DNA of 64,000 nucleotides from NCBI RefSeq assembly GCF_036669915.1, contig NC_089312.1:16121317-16185316 (forward strand). The letters run 5' to 3'. Origin of the DNA: Pocillopora verrucosa. Its lineage: Eukaryota; Cnidaria; Anthozoa; Scleractinia; Pocilloporidae. The translations under genes were made by a program, and so were the position numbers. Shown piece by piece: positions 1 through 9,619 of the stretch; position 1 is the stretch's first letter; each line of letters begins with the position of its first letter. Under the pieces are notes generated by a model, which saw only the letters and a program-made list of their open reading frames with translations, did no database searches and was not told the DNA's origin.

Positions 1-410
1 ACTAACTCGAAAATCAAACTAAAGAGAATCCTTTGGGTGCTCGAGGTACGAACGCAACAATCAAACCAAAGAGAATCCTTAGCGCGCACGAGACACAAAC
101 GCAACAATGCTAAACTAAAGAAAATCCCTAGAGTGCGAAAGACACTAACGCAACAATCAAACTAAATTGAACCCTCGGAGAACGCCAGATAATAACTCGA
201 AAATCAAACTAGAGAATCTTCAGAGTGCGCAAGACACTGACGCAACAATCAAACTAAAGAGAATCCTTAGAGTGCGCGAGACACTAACGCAACAATATAA
301 TTAAAGAGAATCTTCAGAGTGCGCGAGACACTAACGCAATAATCAAACTAAAGAGAATCCCCGGAGAGCACCAGATACTAACTCGAAAATCAAACTAAAA
401 AGAATCCTCA
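1..410. repeat. 47-bp satellite array (left block)
   Basis: Degenerate tandem units of about 46-47 bp built around caatcaaactaaagagaatc, then cttagagtgcgcgagacact and aacgcaa. The array runs off the left edge of the window, so its true length is unknown. The same unit forms the block at 19868-21404. Some units are shortened or carry substitutions. No open frame or promoter is evident. Confidence 0.93.
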
Positions 411-705
411 GAGTAGGACGCGTACACTGTCCTATTGTCCTATTAGTGCTCAAATCGGGCAGGTGATAACCAATCACGTTCAAGAATTTTGTTATAGTTT
501 TGATAAGAGTACTAATAGGACAGTACACGCGTCATGCTTGTGATTGGACAGTGTAATAGGACAGTTTACGCGTCATGCTTGTAATTGGACAGTGTAATAG
601 GACAGTTTACGCGTCATGCCTGCAATTGGACAGTGTAATAGGACAGTTAAAGGGACAGTTCATACGTCATGCCTGTGTAAGTGGACAGAACGCGTCATGT
701 GCGCG
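411..705. mobile_element. Non-autonomous hairpin element with 41-bp internal repeats
   Basis: This block interrupts the 47-bp satellite. Its left part is an inverted repeat: actgtcctattgtcctatta near 434-453 pairs with taataggacagt near 512-523. Its right part holds about three tandem 41-bp units (gacagtgtaataggacagtt, tacgcgtcatgcttgtaatt, g). Inverted ends with subterminal tandem repeats are typical of small non-autonomous DNA transposons. No coding sequence is present and the superfamily is not assigned. Confidence 0.6.
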
Positions 706-810
706 CGCTAATGTCTCGCATTTCGCCGAGTTAACTGATTTTTTTCTTTTATGAAAACGTATAGCCGATGTTTAGTTTCTTTCTCAAATTTTGTCATAGC
801 TTTGATTAAC

Positions 811-940
811 TGGTAACAGGACTGAGTGGAGTCCAATTTCGTGATTAACAAATCAGACTCCCACTTCGCGCTTGTCCGATTTTGTTAATCACTCGTATGA
901 TTACAGACCGAATTGGACTCCATACGGTCCTGTTACTATT
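811..940. mobile_element. Hairpin MITE, GGTAACAGGAC family, copy 1
   Basis: About 130 bp that folds back on itself. The left end ggtaacaggactgagtggag pairs with the right end ggactccatacggtcctgtt, and the inner arms gtgattaacaaatc and gttaatcac also pair. A related element with the same ends lies at 59413-59546. A short frame inside it (845-1111, - strand) is an accident of the hairpin. Confidence 0.75.
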
Positions 941-1372
941 TATGAATAAAGTTAAGAGAATCCCCAGTGTGCGAGATACTACCGTAATAATCGAGCTAAA
1001 GAAAATACTTAGAGTGCCCGTGGAAGTAACGTAACAATTGAGCTGAACAAACTCCTGAGTGCGCAAAACACTAAAGCAATAATCAACGAAAGACATTAGC
1101 ACAGTGCACAAGACACTAACGCAACAATCGAACTAAAAAGAATCCTTTTAGTGTGCAAGATGCTAACGAAACAATCAAACTAAGGAAAATTTTCAAAGTG
1201 TACAAAATACTTGCAACATATTCGAACAAAAGAGAATCCTTAGAGTGCGCGAGACACAAACGAAACAGTCAAACTAAAGAGATTTTCAGAGTGCGCGAGA
1301 CACTAACGAAAAAATGAACTAAAGAGAATCCTTTGAGTGCGCGAGACAAATAAGAAAGAATCAAAATACTAC
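941..1372. repeat. 47-bp satellite array, continuation
   Basis: Further degenerate copies of the 47-bp unit on the right of the inserted hairpin elements, ending near 1372. The array is followed directly by the astacin-like intron/exon relic at 1398-1480, just as the intact array at 19868-21404 is followed by an astacin exon border. Confidence 0.88.
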
Positions 1373-1397
1373 AATCAATAAGCGTAAAGACGTTGTG

Positions 1398-1480
1398 TGA
1401 AATGAACATTCTCTTATCGCTGGTTCTTAAGCTACGTTACTTATGTTCCTTACTTGGAGGAATGTTCTTTTTGGGCACAA
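1398..1480 (-). pseudogene. Relic of an astacin exon 3' end and adjoining intron
   Basis: About 83 bp closely match 21405-21487, the splice-donor end of the zinc-site exon in the astacin gene at 18.7-25.2 kb, together with its flanking intron. The shared stretch includes attctcttatcgctgg, cgttacttatgtt and aatgttctttttg. On the minus strand the match covers the donor (gtaag-type) and the last roughly ten codons of the exon. Similarity stops near 1480, so the rest of the exon, including the HExxH site, is absent. With the satellite to its left, this is the trace of a duplicated and truncated astacin locus. Confidence 0.75.
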
Positions 1481-1555
1481 TGGAATCAGAACGTCATGTA
1501 GAAAAGCGTTAGAAAAAGACATAACGATGTCGGAATAGACAATTCTCCTGCCTGT

Positions 1556-1712
1556 CAAACAGCCAGCCAGTCAGGCAGCCAGCCAATCAGCCTGCAAGCT
1601 TGTCAGTAAACTAGCGAGGCAGCCAGCCACTCGGCTGGCCAGTCAGTCGGTCAGTCAGTCAGTCTAGCTGTCAGTCAAACAGCCAGCCAGTCGATCCTTC
1701 AGTCAGTCTGTC
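1556..1712. repeat. CAGC/CAGT low-complexity tract
   Basis: Imperfect tetranucleotide repetition of cagc, cagt and cagg (for example cagccagccagtcaggcagc) over about 150 bp. It contains no convincing coding frame. Confidence 0.85.
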
Positions 1713-2270
1713 AATGTATTAGAAACTAAATGACTTACATGAGCTCCAAGAAGACAGGCCTTGTGCCAATTCACATCTTGACTCAGTTTATTCATGTGCG
1801 AGGACAGGCACACAGGCACACACCAACCATCACCCTCAATAAGAATAGCTATAAGCCACATGGCCAATTGGAGGTTTGAGCCCTTTATATAAAGTCCTAT
1901 CATACATAAATAGTAAACAGAGGATATTACATGGCCGCGTGGTGAAATTTCAAAAGAACTGGCCGCGCACCTGAGCAGGAAGCTCTCTTGTCATTGGCTA
2001 ATCATGTTAGTAACCATGGCGACATCAATGTCCTCACCCGTGAAAGATAAAAATAGTATCTTCACTGCCGCGATGAAGGTATGATTTTTTAGTTAGAGGA
2101 AAAATTCTGGTATTTCATCAGTATCTATATAATAAAAATTAATATTTAATGTGTAAATATATTATCTGAATCTACAAGCCTCTCAATTAGTACTAAAATG
2201 ATACTGTGAGGGGAAGGGAGGAGACAAAGATATCAGCAATACTCTAGACACTTTTTCAAATACATGTTAT

Positions 2271-2350
2271 GATGAGCATCAAATGGCTCAAGTTGGCAGC
2301 CCAACGCTATTTTGATAAAGTTCCAAAGGACATGAAATGCATAAAATCCA
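2271..2350. repeat. Dispersed direct repeat, copy a
   Basis: Segment with gatgagcatc, ggctcaagttggcagcc and catgaaatgcataaaatcc. A diverged second copy lies at 2637-2718, about 366 bp downstream. It is non-coding and of unknown family. Confidence 0.6.
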
Positions 2351-2636
2351 ATACATAAAATCCTGCAGCTCAGCAAGAACTATAAAGACCCAGACAACTA
2401 GGTCTGGAAACATGCAAAACCCACAAAAGCAAGGGCCCCCAAAACTTAAACTTCAAAAATATCCACAAACCGAAAAAAAATTAAGACCCATAAAAATCAA
2501 AAATCCGAAAAAACATGAAGCCTCAAAATACCAGAGAGATTCTTAACTTGTGACCCTAAATAAAAAACAACCCAAAAGTGACTTGGACTTAAAATAGTAA
2601 AACACTGAATTCTTCCACCTGGGAAAATAAATGTAA

Positions 2637-2718
2637 TAATGAGCATAGATTGGTTCAAGTTGGCAACCAACCTCTAATGAGATAAAGGCCCAAAGAATAT
2701 GAAATGCATAAAATGCAA
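2637..2718. repeat. Dispersed direct repeat, copy b
   Basis: Diverged copy of 2271-2350. It shares gagcat, ggttcaagttggcaacc and atgaaatgcataaaatgcaa. Confidence 0.6.
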
Positions 2719-2719
2719 T

Positions 2720-5700
2720 TCAAATGTAATGGCATGATGCCCACACCAGTAATGGTACTTAAAAATTTTTAACACAGGTCAACCACCCTCATCCTTTAAT
2801 ACAATCTCCTCAGTAATAAATATCCTCTGCACCAAATGTACCAGACTGCATAAAATGCAAAGCCACTACAGCTAAGATACATAAAAAAGGTCGGTTTAAA
2901 GGAAAATCACAATCATTTAATCATAATCAAAATAATTTATCATTTATTTTATAAAACGGGATACAGATTCAAGTACGTGAAATCATTGGTAATTAATTAA
3001 ATGATTGATTAATCATATGATAAATTATGTCAACTTTCCATACTCAGTGCTAGTAGAGATGAGTTTTTACACACACACAACATTGTAAAAGTGATTTAAT
3101 AGAAGACACTGACTGATGGAATAGTCAAAATATCTAGAGGTAAATTATTATTCCATAGCCTTAGTGCAGCAACAGACAAGGCCCTCTTACCCTGGGTTTT
3201 CAAGTTAGTCTTTTGAAATTCTAAAAGATACTTCTTTTAGAGAGCATGGGAGGGACCAATAGATGACAAATATATGCAAGCACAAGATAATTTAATCCCT
3301 TGTGCATAAGCAATAAACTTTGATAATAGTTTGCTACTCCACAAGGAGCCAGTGTAAGTACATAAAAATTGCACCTAAACTCTTTGGTAACAAAGCACAC
3401 AATGCAGTTTTTTCTACTGCGCTGAAGCAAAACGAGTTACAGTTGTTTAAATGAAAGGCAATTCTTTAAACAATCAACTATAAGTCAAATCAGTAGATAT
3501 GATGTCCGTACTATTACAGCTAAAGTTATAGCTAAGGATTCTCCCTTTTCAATGTTAGTGAGTTTCCGCAGGTCTAACTTTGATAGCACAACCAATATAC
3601 AGCAATTTTCTCAAGACTACTCTTGAGCTTTTATTTGATTTCTTTCAAAACTTCTTTTTTAAAATTTGAGGTGCCCAAACTTGAGGTGCCATACATCTTT
3701 GAATGCAGCTTATCTGCCAGTGTTTACAATAGCTGTCTTATTCCTATCAATATCTGAAATGACATAATTACATTCTCTGACTAAAGCAGTCTCAGTACTA
3801 TAAAAATTTCCTTTATGCTAATGGAAAGATTTCACCTAGACAAGCTACTGAAATTGTCAGTGATCAATCAATTGTGAAGCTACCACTTTTCAGTAAGTTG
3901 AGAAATAAGCATGAAGTTGGAGATGAGATGGAAGTTAGCACAATATTTTAATTACTGATTTGCATATTTTAATATGTGAATATTTACCAAGGACAGGCAA
4001 GGAATAAGGTTCAACATTAACTAAGTTTCCAAGTCAAGAATATTCCCTGTTTTTATCTTTCAGACTTCAGAGGTTAAAAAGCATGTATTTTTTTATATTA
4101 TTATTTCTCCATACTACATCCGTTTTGAAATCACTGGTGATCCTTGTAATCTGAACAGCTCTCATTGGTACAATATCCTCACAAATGGCACCATTTCTTG
4201 TTTTGAGTTGCATCTTTTTCCCAGTCAAAAGAGAGGCTAAGTTTACTAAAAAACAACTAATTGATTGTTTAAAAAAACCAATCAATTTGCAAGAAAATGA
4301 AAAACAACTTTTGCAACTTCCTACCAACTAGCCCACTTATGGATTAACAAAACATTTGTACAGACTTAAAACTCCTGAATCTGAGCAATTTCAAAATGGA
4401 TATAGTAAAGTGGTTCTGAACTTCATATTGTGCAATTTTGGTGAGAAATCATAGCTGTGATTTCAAATCGCACATTTGATTCCAGATCAAATTGCACTCC
4501 ACTCAGTTTACATTACCATCATAAATCCTGATTGTAACAACTGGGTATCACAGTAGGATATGGAATTCGTGTGTTTGTTCATGGAACACACACTTAGTTT
4601 CCTTGCTAGAAATCTCAAAGATGTGAAAATATTGAGGGACCACAGCCAGTATAAGACATGGTAAAAATTTTAAGAACAATCTCTGACTAAAAAAAATTGA
4701 AAAAATTATGAGCTTTTTACTGCCTGAACTACAGTCTTAGACAAGCAAAATGTGAGGGACAAAAGCAGAAAAAAATTAGAATAAAAAAGCATGAAATTGT
4801 GAAATGCAATGTTTGGTAAAAAATGTTATGCTCTAATCACCCTGAAACGAATATTAAATACTTTGTAGTAAATCTTAAGTAAACAGAACAAACAGTTCCA
4901 GATGCAAGCATCTCATTTATTGAAGTTGGTGAGCATTTAATGGTTACAATATAACACTGAGAAGATAAATACTCCTACAGTTCACATCAAAGTTCATATG
5001 CAGAAAGAAAAAAAGTGGGTGTAAGAGATGCCTTTGAATGGTGCTGAATAACTTGCAATATCTCAAAATAGCAAAATGCATCCCACAAGACTTCCTGCAG
5101 CTTAATCATTACCAGAGCATTCATGCATAAATTCCCTATATACATACACACAAAACACACTTGTTAATCATTCTGAAACATAACAAAATACATTTTCCAC
5201 TGGCATTTCATGTAACACAGGAAAAAGAAAAAACAGAAATAAGGTTAATTTTTTAGAAGTGAACAAGGCTTTCTGATTAAACAGATGAAGACCAAATTTA
5301 ACTTCCAAAATTTTCTTGATGCAACCAAAAGCCAATAAGTCATCAAACCAAGCAAATTACATTGTTACTAATTATTAAATGGCATCAACTCAAAACATTC
5401 CTCAAGTTGTTTCTTTCAAGGTCATAACTGACAATCCTCAAGTAACACGTTTCATACATGCTCTTAGCCTTATCTTTTTTCCCTTCAAAGAATAATTATT
5501 TTTTAGCTTTCCAGTGTAGGTCACCAAGCTTGTTCAAGAGCTAAAGACCATTGCACCTCTTTACCTGGTCCCTGAATTGAAAACAATACCCTGTTCTCAG
5601 AATGTGTGCACACTCATTTCCCTGATTATGTGATTTTTTTATGCCTACTACAGAATGCACGATGCAAAACTGAGGAATCACTTTAAACAGATAATTGGAT

Positions 5701-6815
5701 AACCCTGTTCCAATTGCCTATGTACCAGAGGGATTAAGCGAATTGCCACCCACTGATTCAAGTGTTTTGATGAGGGGACAACAGTTTAATAAAGTGGTAT
5801 AACTTCATCAAAATAAACTTAATAAAAACTAGCAGTTTTTGCACAGTATGACTTGAAGCATTAAAAACACTTTGGGGAGGGTTTGGCCTTATCCTGTAGT
5901 TGTGACCTAAAGGTATTGCATGCAGGTTAGTTTTGGATAACACTAAAATAAATTTCCACAGGCCAAAATTTTTATTGCATTAATTTGAAGTGCCAAGTAC
6001 TGATTTTTGCCTATGAAGTTGGCTATGTATTTTTCTCCCCTGAAAGCAGTAAAAAAAAAGTGAATTAACAATTCTTTCAAAATTTATTTTGCAGCACAAT
6101 TGGACAATTTGTCATTTAATCATTCAGTTAACCTGTACTCTTTCTTCCTATATCATCGTTGATCAATTTTTTTTCTTTTTGAGTATTATTTCATTCCAAA
6201 CTTTTGAGCAGTTTCATGCTGGCTAAAGTATAAAGAAGACAAAAGATCAAGCTATCAGTTATATGGATATACATGTAAGAAGCTCAGTATATAATGGCAT
6301 AGAAGAGTATACTGAGAAGATAATGAAGCAGAATCTTGCCTGTTTATTCATCTTCAGCACCATTTTTATCAGACATTGTGGAAACTTTTTGATGCGGCAA
6401 ACTGTGGGAAAAGAAGTCATTAACAGAAGGAGTGCACCAAAAGGAGTAAATGATATTTAAAGCGGGCATAAAAATTTCACAAAGGTGTATGATTACTGCT
6501 CTATAGTGTGTCAAATGTAAATTTTTGTTTATGGTAGTTACTTTTTTTGTCTAAATGTAGTTGTGATTAAATTTAATTGTAACTACATGAATTGAAACTT
6601 ACTCTTTTACAATCACCTCCAACATGTAGTCAACTAAGACTTTGGTATGCTGTGAGTTCCATGAAATATACGAGATAATTTGTCACTGAAATGATGTGAT
6701 TCACCTTCTTAAATAGCTGTAGTTGACAAGACCTAGAGAAGAAAGTTGTTTTTTAGATTTAGTTTGTAATGTCAATGTATAAGCTTTTAGAAAATGATCA
6801 AATGAATACACATTT
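2720..6815. other. Gene-poor AT-rich stretch
   Basis: No open frame here has plausible splice borders or a recognisable motif. The short frames (for example 3221-3430, 4067-4327, 5758-5943 and 6263-6460) have AT-driven composition and no family resemblance. I see no RNA gene and no further element with clear ends. Confidence 0.5.
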
Positions 6816-7014
6816 AACCCTTTAATTCCCATGAGTGACCAGGACAGAATTTCTCCTTACAATATCAATACAATATCAACCAGATAAGTGATGAGAAAAA
6901 CATCAATTTGGGGATAATAAGTTGATCCAATACTAAATTCTCAGAACTAACATTATATGAATTGTATGGTTGACGGTAAGGAGGATTACAAATTTGATCT
7001 GGGAGTTAAAGGGT
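6816..7014. mobile_element. ~200-bp TIR element (ACCCTTTAAYTCCC family), copy 1
   Basis: The left end aaccctttaattcccatgag and the right end gggagttaaagggt are inverted repeats bounding 199 bp. The interior (gaccaggacagaatttctcc, ttgatccaatactaaattct, gaattgtatgg) is shared with the element at 23570-23775. This is a non-coding MITE-like DNA transposon, a type abundant in coral genomes. Confidence 0.8.
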
Positions 7015-7707
7015 AAAGGTTTTAAACTACCCTGAATTGGGTTTTTCACTATACCAAAAGTTCACTTTAGATTTTAAAGAATATTGTCAAGCTCTGTAAT
7101 CTCATTGATTGGAACATTTTAATTTGATGTATTTGATTGAGTATCAATACAGGTATAGTGTTACAAGTGTGATGAAGTTCTAAGGTCTAGATAAATGCTA
7201 TGACAGTGATAAGGAAGCAGTATGCATTGTATTTTCTATTTGAAATATTTAATTGTTAATTAATTGTTTTCTATAGTTCATTAAGTGTTTAAGTGTCTTC
7301 AGCTTTGCACGAGATTTTTGTGTCACAGAAAACTTAAATGTGCAAATCGACCCAGTTATTGAATGAGTGACTTGTTAAAGACCTTGTCTCCAGGTCACTG
7401 TTTCTCTTTGATTATTTGTTCTTTAATGTTATGTCTTTATTGTATGTTTAGGTTAAAGCTGTCAAGGTAAAAAAAAGATCATGGACTTGTCTAAATATTA
7501 CACTGATCAAGTATATGTGAACGCAGATAAGTGTCTAGGGCCTATTGACAGTCATGCCAAAGTAGCCCACGTTCAGATGGGGGTGTCAGAAAACACTGGA
7601 AAAAAAGCTCATTACTCTTATTTATTTCTTTGGGATCCAATGGCTTCTTGTTTGCTACTCCACATACATTGCAGCCTTGGAGCTCAGATAGCTCAAACAT
7701 ATGCCAT

Positions 7708-8248
7708 ACCAGTTGAACAGCCAAAGTTCTTTGCCAACATTGCCTTAGACCAGAGTGTCAGGGTTTCATGAACACCAAAGGGATTTACTGTGAATGGTGT
7801 TACACCAACAGCTTTATCTGTTTCCGGAGAGGGTTTATATACTTCCATCACTGCCGGGCTGTGCTTAGAATGATGTGGGAAGGTTCTGGTGACTGTCTCC
7901 CCAGTGCTACAAAGAACGGCAATTAGACTGTCTATAAGCTCGAGGATTTTTCTGAGGTTCTGTTGGATCTTTGCAGAGTCTTCCCTCCTGGCAGGCTGTT
8001 TTGTACTGGGTAATAAGGTCTTCATCGCTGTAGCCACATCAAACAGAATATGGGAAACAGCTCTCTTGTGCATGGGAGAGTTGACAAGCACACGTCAGAC
8101 TAATAGAGAACTGTACACTGGATTTGTATTCACTGGGCTGACTGGTGCGCAAATGGCAATGATGGATTCGGAGATAGACAAACGCATGATGATGAAGGTA
8201 ACAGTGCATGAACAGAGTGCCCATTGTTTGTTTTTTGTACTGATTCAA
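7708..8248 (-). pseudogene. Broken coding fragment of an unrecognised conserved gene
   Basis: On the minus strand a frame from about 8091 to 7693 reads like a real globular protein (segments ILFDVATAMKTLLPS, KIQQNLRKILELIDSLIAVL, GVTPFTVNPFGVHETLTL). Immediately upstream the same frame continues with similar-looking sequence (IIAICAPVSPVNTNPVYSSL) but is cut by a TGA at 8095-8097. Downstream the frame ends just after a GTATGG that could be a splice donor near 7711; alternatively a frameshift there leads into a second frame running to 7542. No initiation context or neighbouring exons were found. I could not name the parent gene. It may be a decayed retrocopy, or an isolated exon of a gene whose other exons are not visible. 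Confidence 0.5.
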
Positions 8249-8369
8249 CACATTTTTTTTACCTCAAACCTCAGTGCCAACACTGATTTTATTCAAAGAA
8301 GATCCTTTTATTCACCAATAGAGTTGACTTTTCTTGTCAGTAAAGGGCTATTGTGTTTATATGATAAAC

Positions 8370-8516
8370 AAAATAATACATGGTTTCTTGCAGATATGAA
8401 ATTTCTCCTCTTCTTTTCAACTCAACATTTCTTTCATTTGCTGTATTCATTTGTGAGCTATTGAGTTGAACACTCGAAAAGAAATTCCATATCTACGCGC
8501 GCCCATGTATTATTTT
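8370..8516. mobile_element. Hairpin MITE with AAAATAATACAYG ends
   Basis: The left arm aaaataatacatggtttctt, then gatatgaaatttctc, pairs with the right arm gaaattccatatc, then catgtattatttt, giving an imperfect fold-back of about 147 bp. A single related arm is present at 24601-24677. No coding content. Confidence 0.65.
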
Positions 8517-9504
8517 CTATGTAATACTGCTAATGCTGAAGCTTAGTTAGGTTTATGGTTAATCTGCATCAAACCATGCATAAACTTTTGTGTAGAACCA
8601 TTGCTAAAATATACTTACAAACCACTCTAGAGGATCCCTCTACATAAATCTGCCCAAAAGCGACATAATACGGCCCCAGTCTCGAAATGCAATTTATGCA
8701 GCAAATACATTTGAACTGCGTAAAATCTCGAAATGACTTATACAACAAAGATCGAACGCACTTTACTAATGTTTGATTACTCCTGGTAAGAATTGTTTGA
8801 ATCTAAAAAAATTAATGTAAGCAACGTGTATACATATGTTTTTTGGTGTAACTTAGCTCACCTCTAATAGCATCTTTGTATCATATATTGTGACGCTGTC
8901 GCCTGGCTAAATTGGAAACAGTGCGAGAGGGATTTGTTCCCAGCGCGAAGCTAGGCAGCCATTTTTGCGATTCGTGTCCAGAAAGGCCATTAATATAAGA
9001 TATGACATATGTTTTGCTTAACAGGCACAAACATTATCAATTCCCTGAGACAACGAATCCCAACAACGGAGTTCAACATCCTTCCACGTACACTTCAAGG
9101 TCGTCGCCATGTTCAATTCGATTCCACTAGTACCCAGTTTCTCAGTTTGCGCGAAAAACGCGGGAAGCACAGGATTCCCAAGGACATCGAGAGCTTGGGT
9201 GGTAGCCTGCCTACCTAGCGGTTTTTCGGGGAGGTCGATGAAGCGGCAGAGCCACCTGATTGCAGTAGTGAGTCAATTAAAAAAAAAAACTGTACGAAAA
9301 TTAGCAAAATTTGTACGAGGCGAAGATTTAAGAACAAAACCTTCTTACGAAGGCGCGCGGTCGCTGCTAACCACGTTGACTTGTCTTTGCTCCATTACAT
9401 CAAATCTCACAGCACAGAAAAGCCACTGAAATGAATTGCGCAATGATTGAACCATTCATTTATCATATATCGTCGTTTATTTTCTTAACACACACGGTAA
9501 TTAA
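8517..9504. other. Intergenic stretch, no supported gene
   Basis: Short overlapping plus-strand frames at 9009-9218 and 9109-9429 have no motif or splice support. Nothing else stands out until the palindrome at 9505. Confidence 0.4.
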
Positions 9505-9586
9505 TTAAATCGAATAATGTCAAAAAGTCAGACTACCAGGAATTATAATTCCTGGTAGTCTGACTTTTTGACATTATTCGATTTAA
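9505..9586. repeat. 82-bp perfect palindrome
   Basis: Two 41-bp arms are exact reverse complements with no spacer; the centre lies between 9545 and 9546 in aattataatt. The inner arm reads gtcagactaccaggaattat. Symmetry breaks only at 9504/9587. It lies 33 bp beyond the stop codon of the minus-strand CAP gene, so it would fall in that transcript's 3' untranslated region and could form a 41-bp RNA stem. Confidence 0.95.
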
Positions 9587-9619
9587 ACTGTCGGTGGATA
9601 CTCCTTGTACATTCAGTAA

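Noticed and set aside
845..1111. 88-residue minus-strand frame
   Set aside because: Lies across the hairpin MITE and satellite; no protein-like features.
7481..8464. Plus-strand frames at 7481-7771 and 7889-8464
   Set aside because: They are opposite-strand shadows of the broken minus-strand coding fragment and of the following hairpin repeat.
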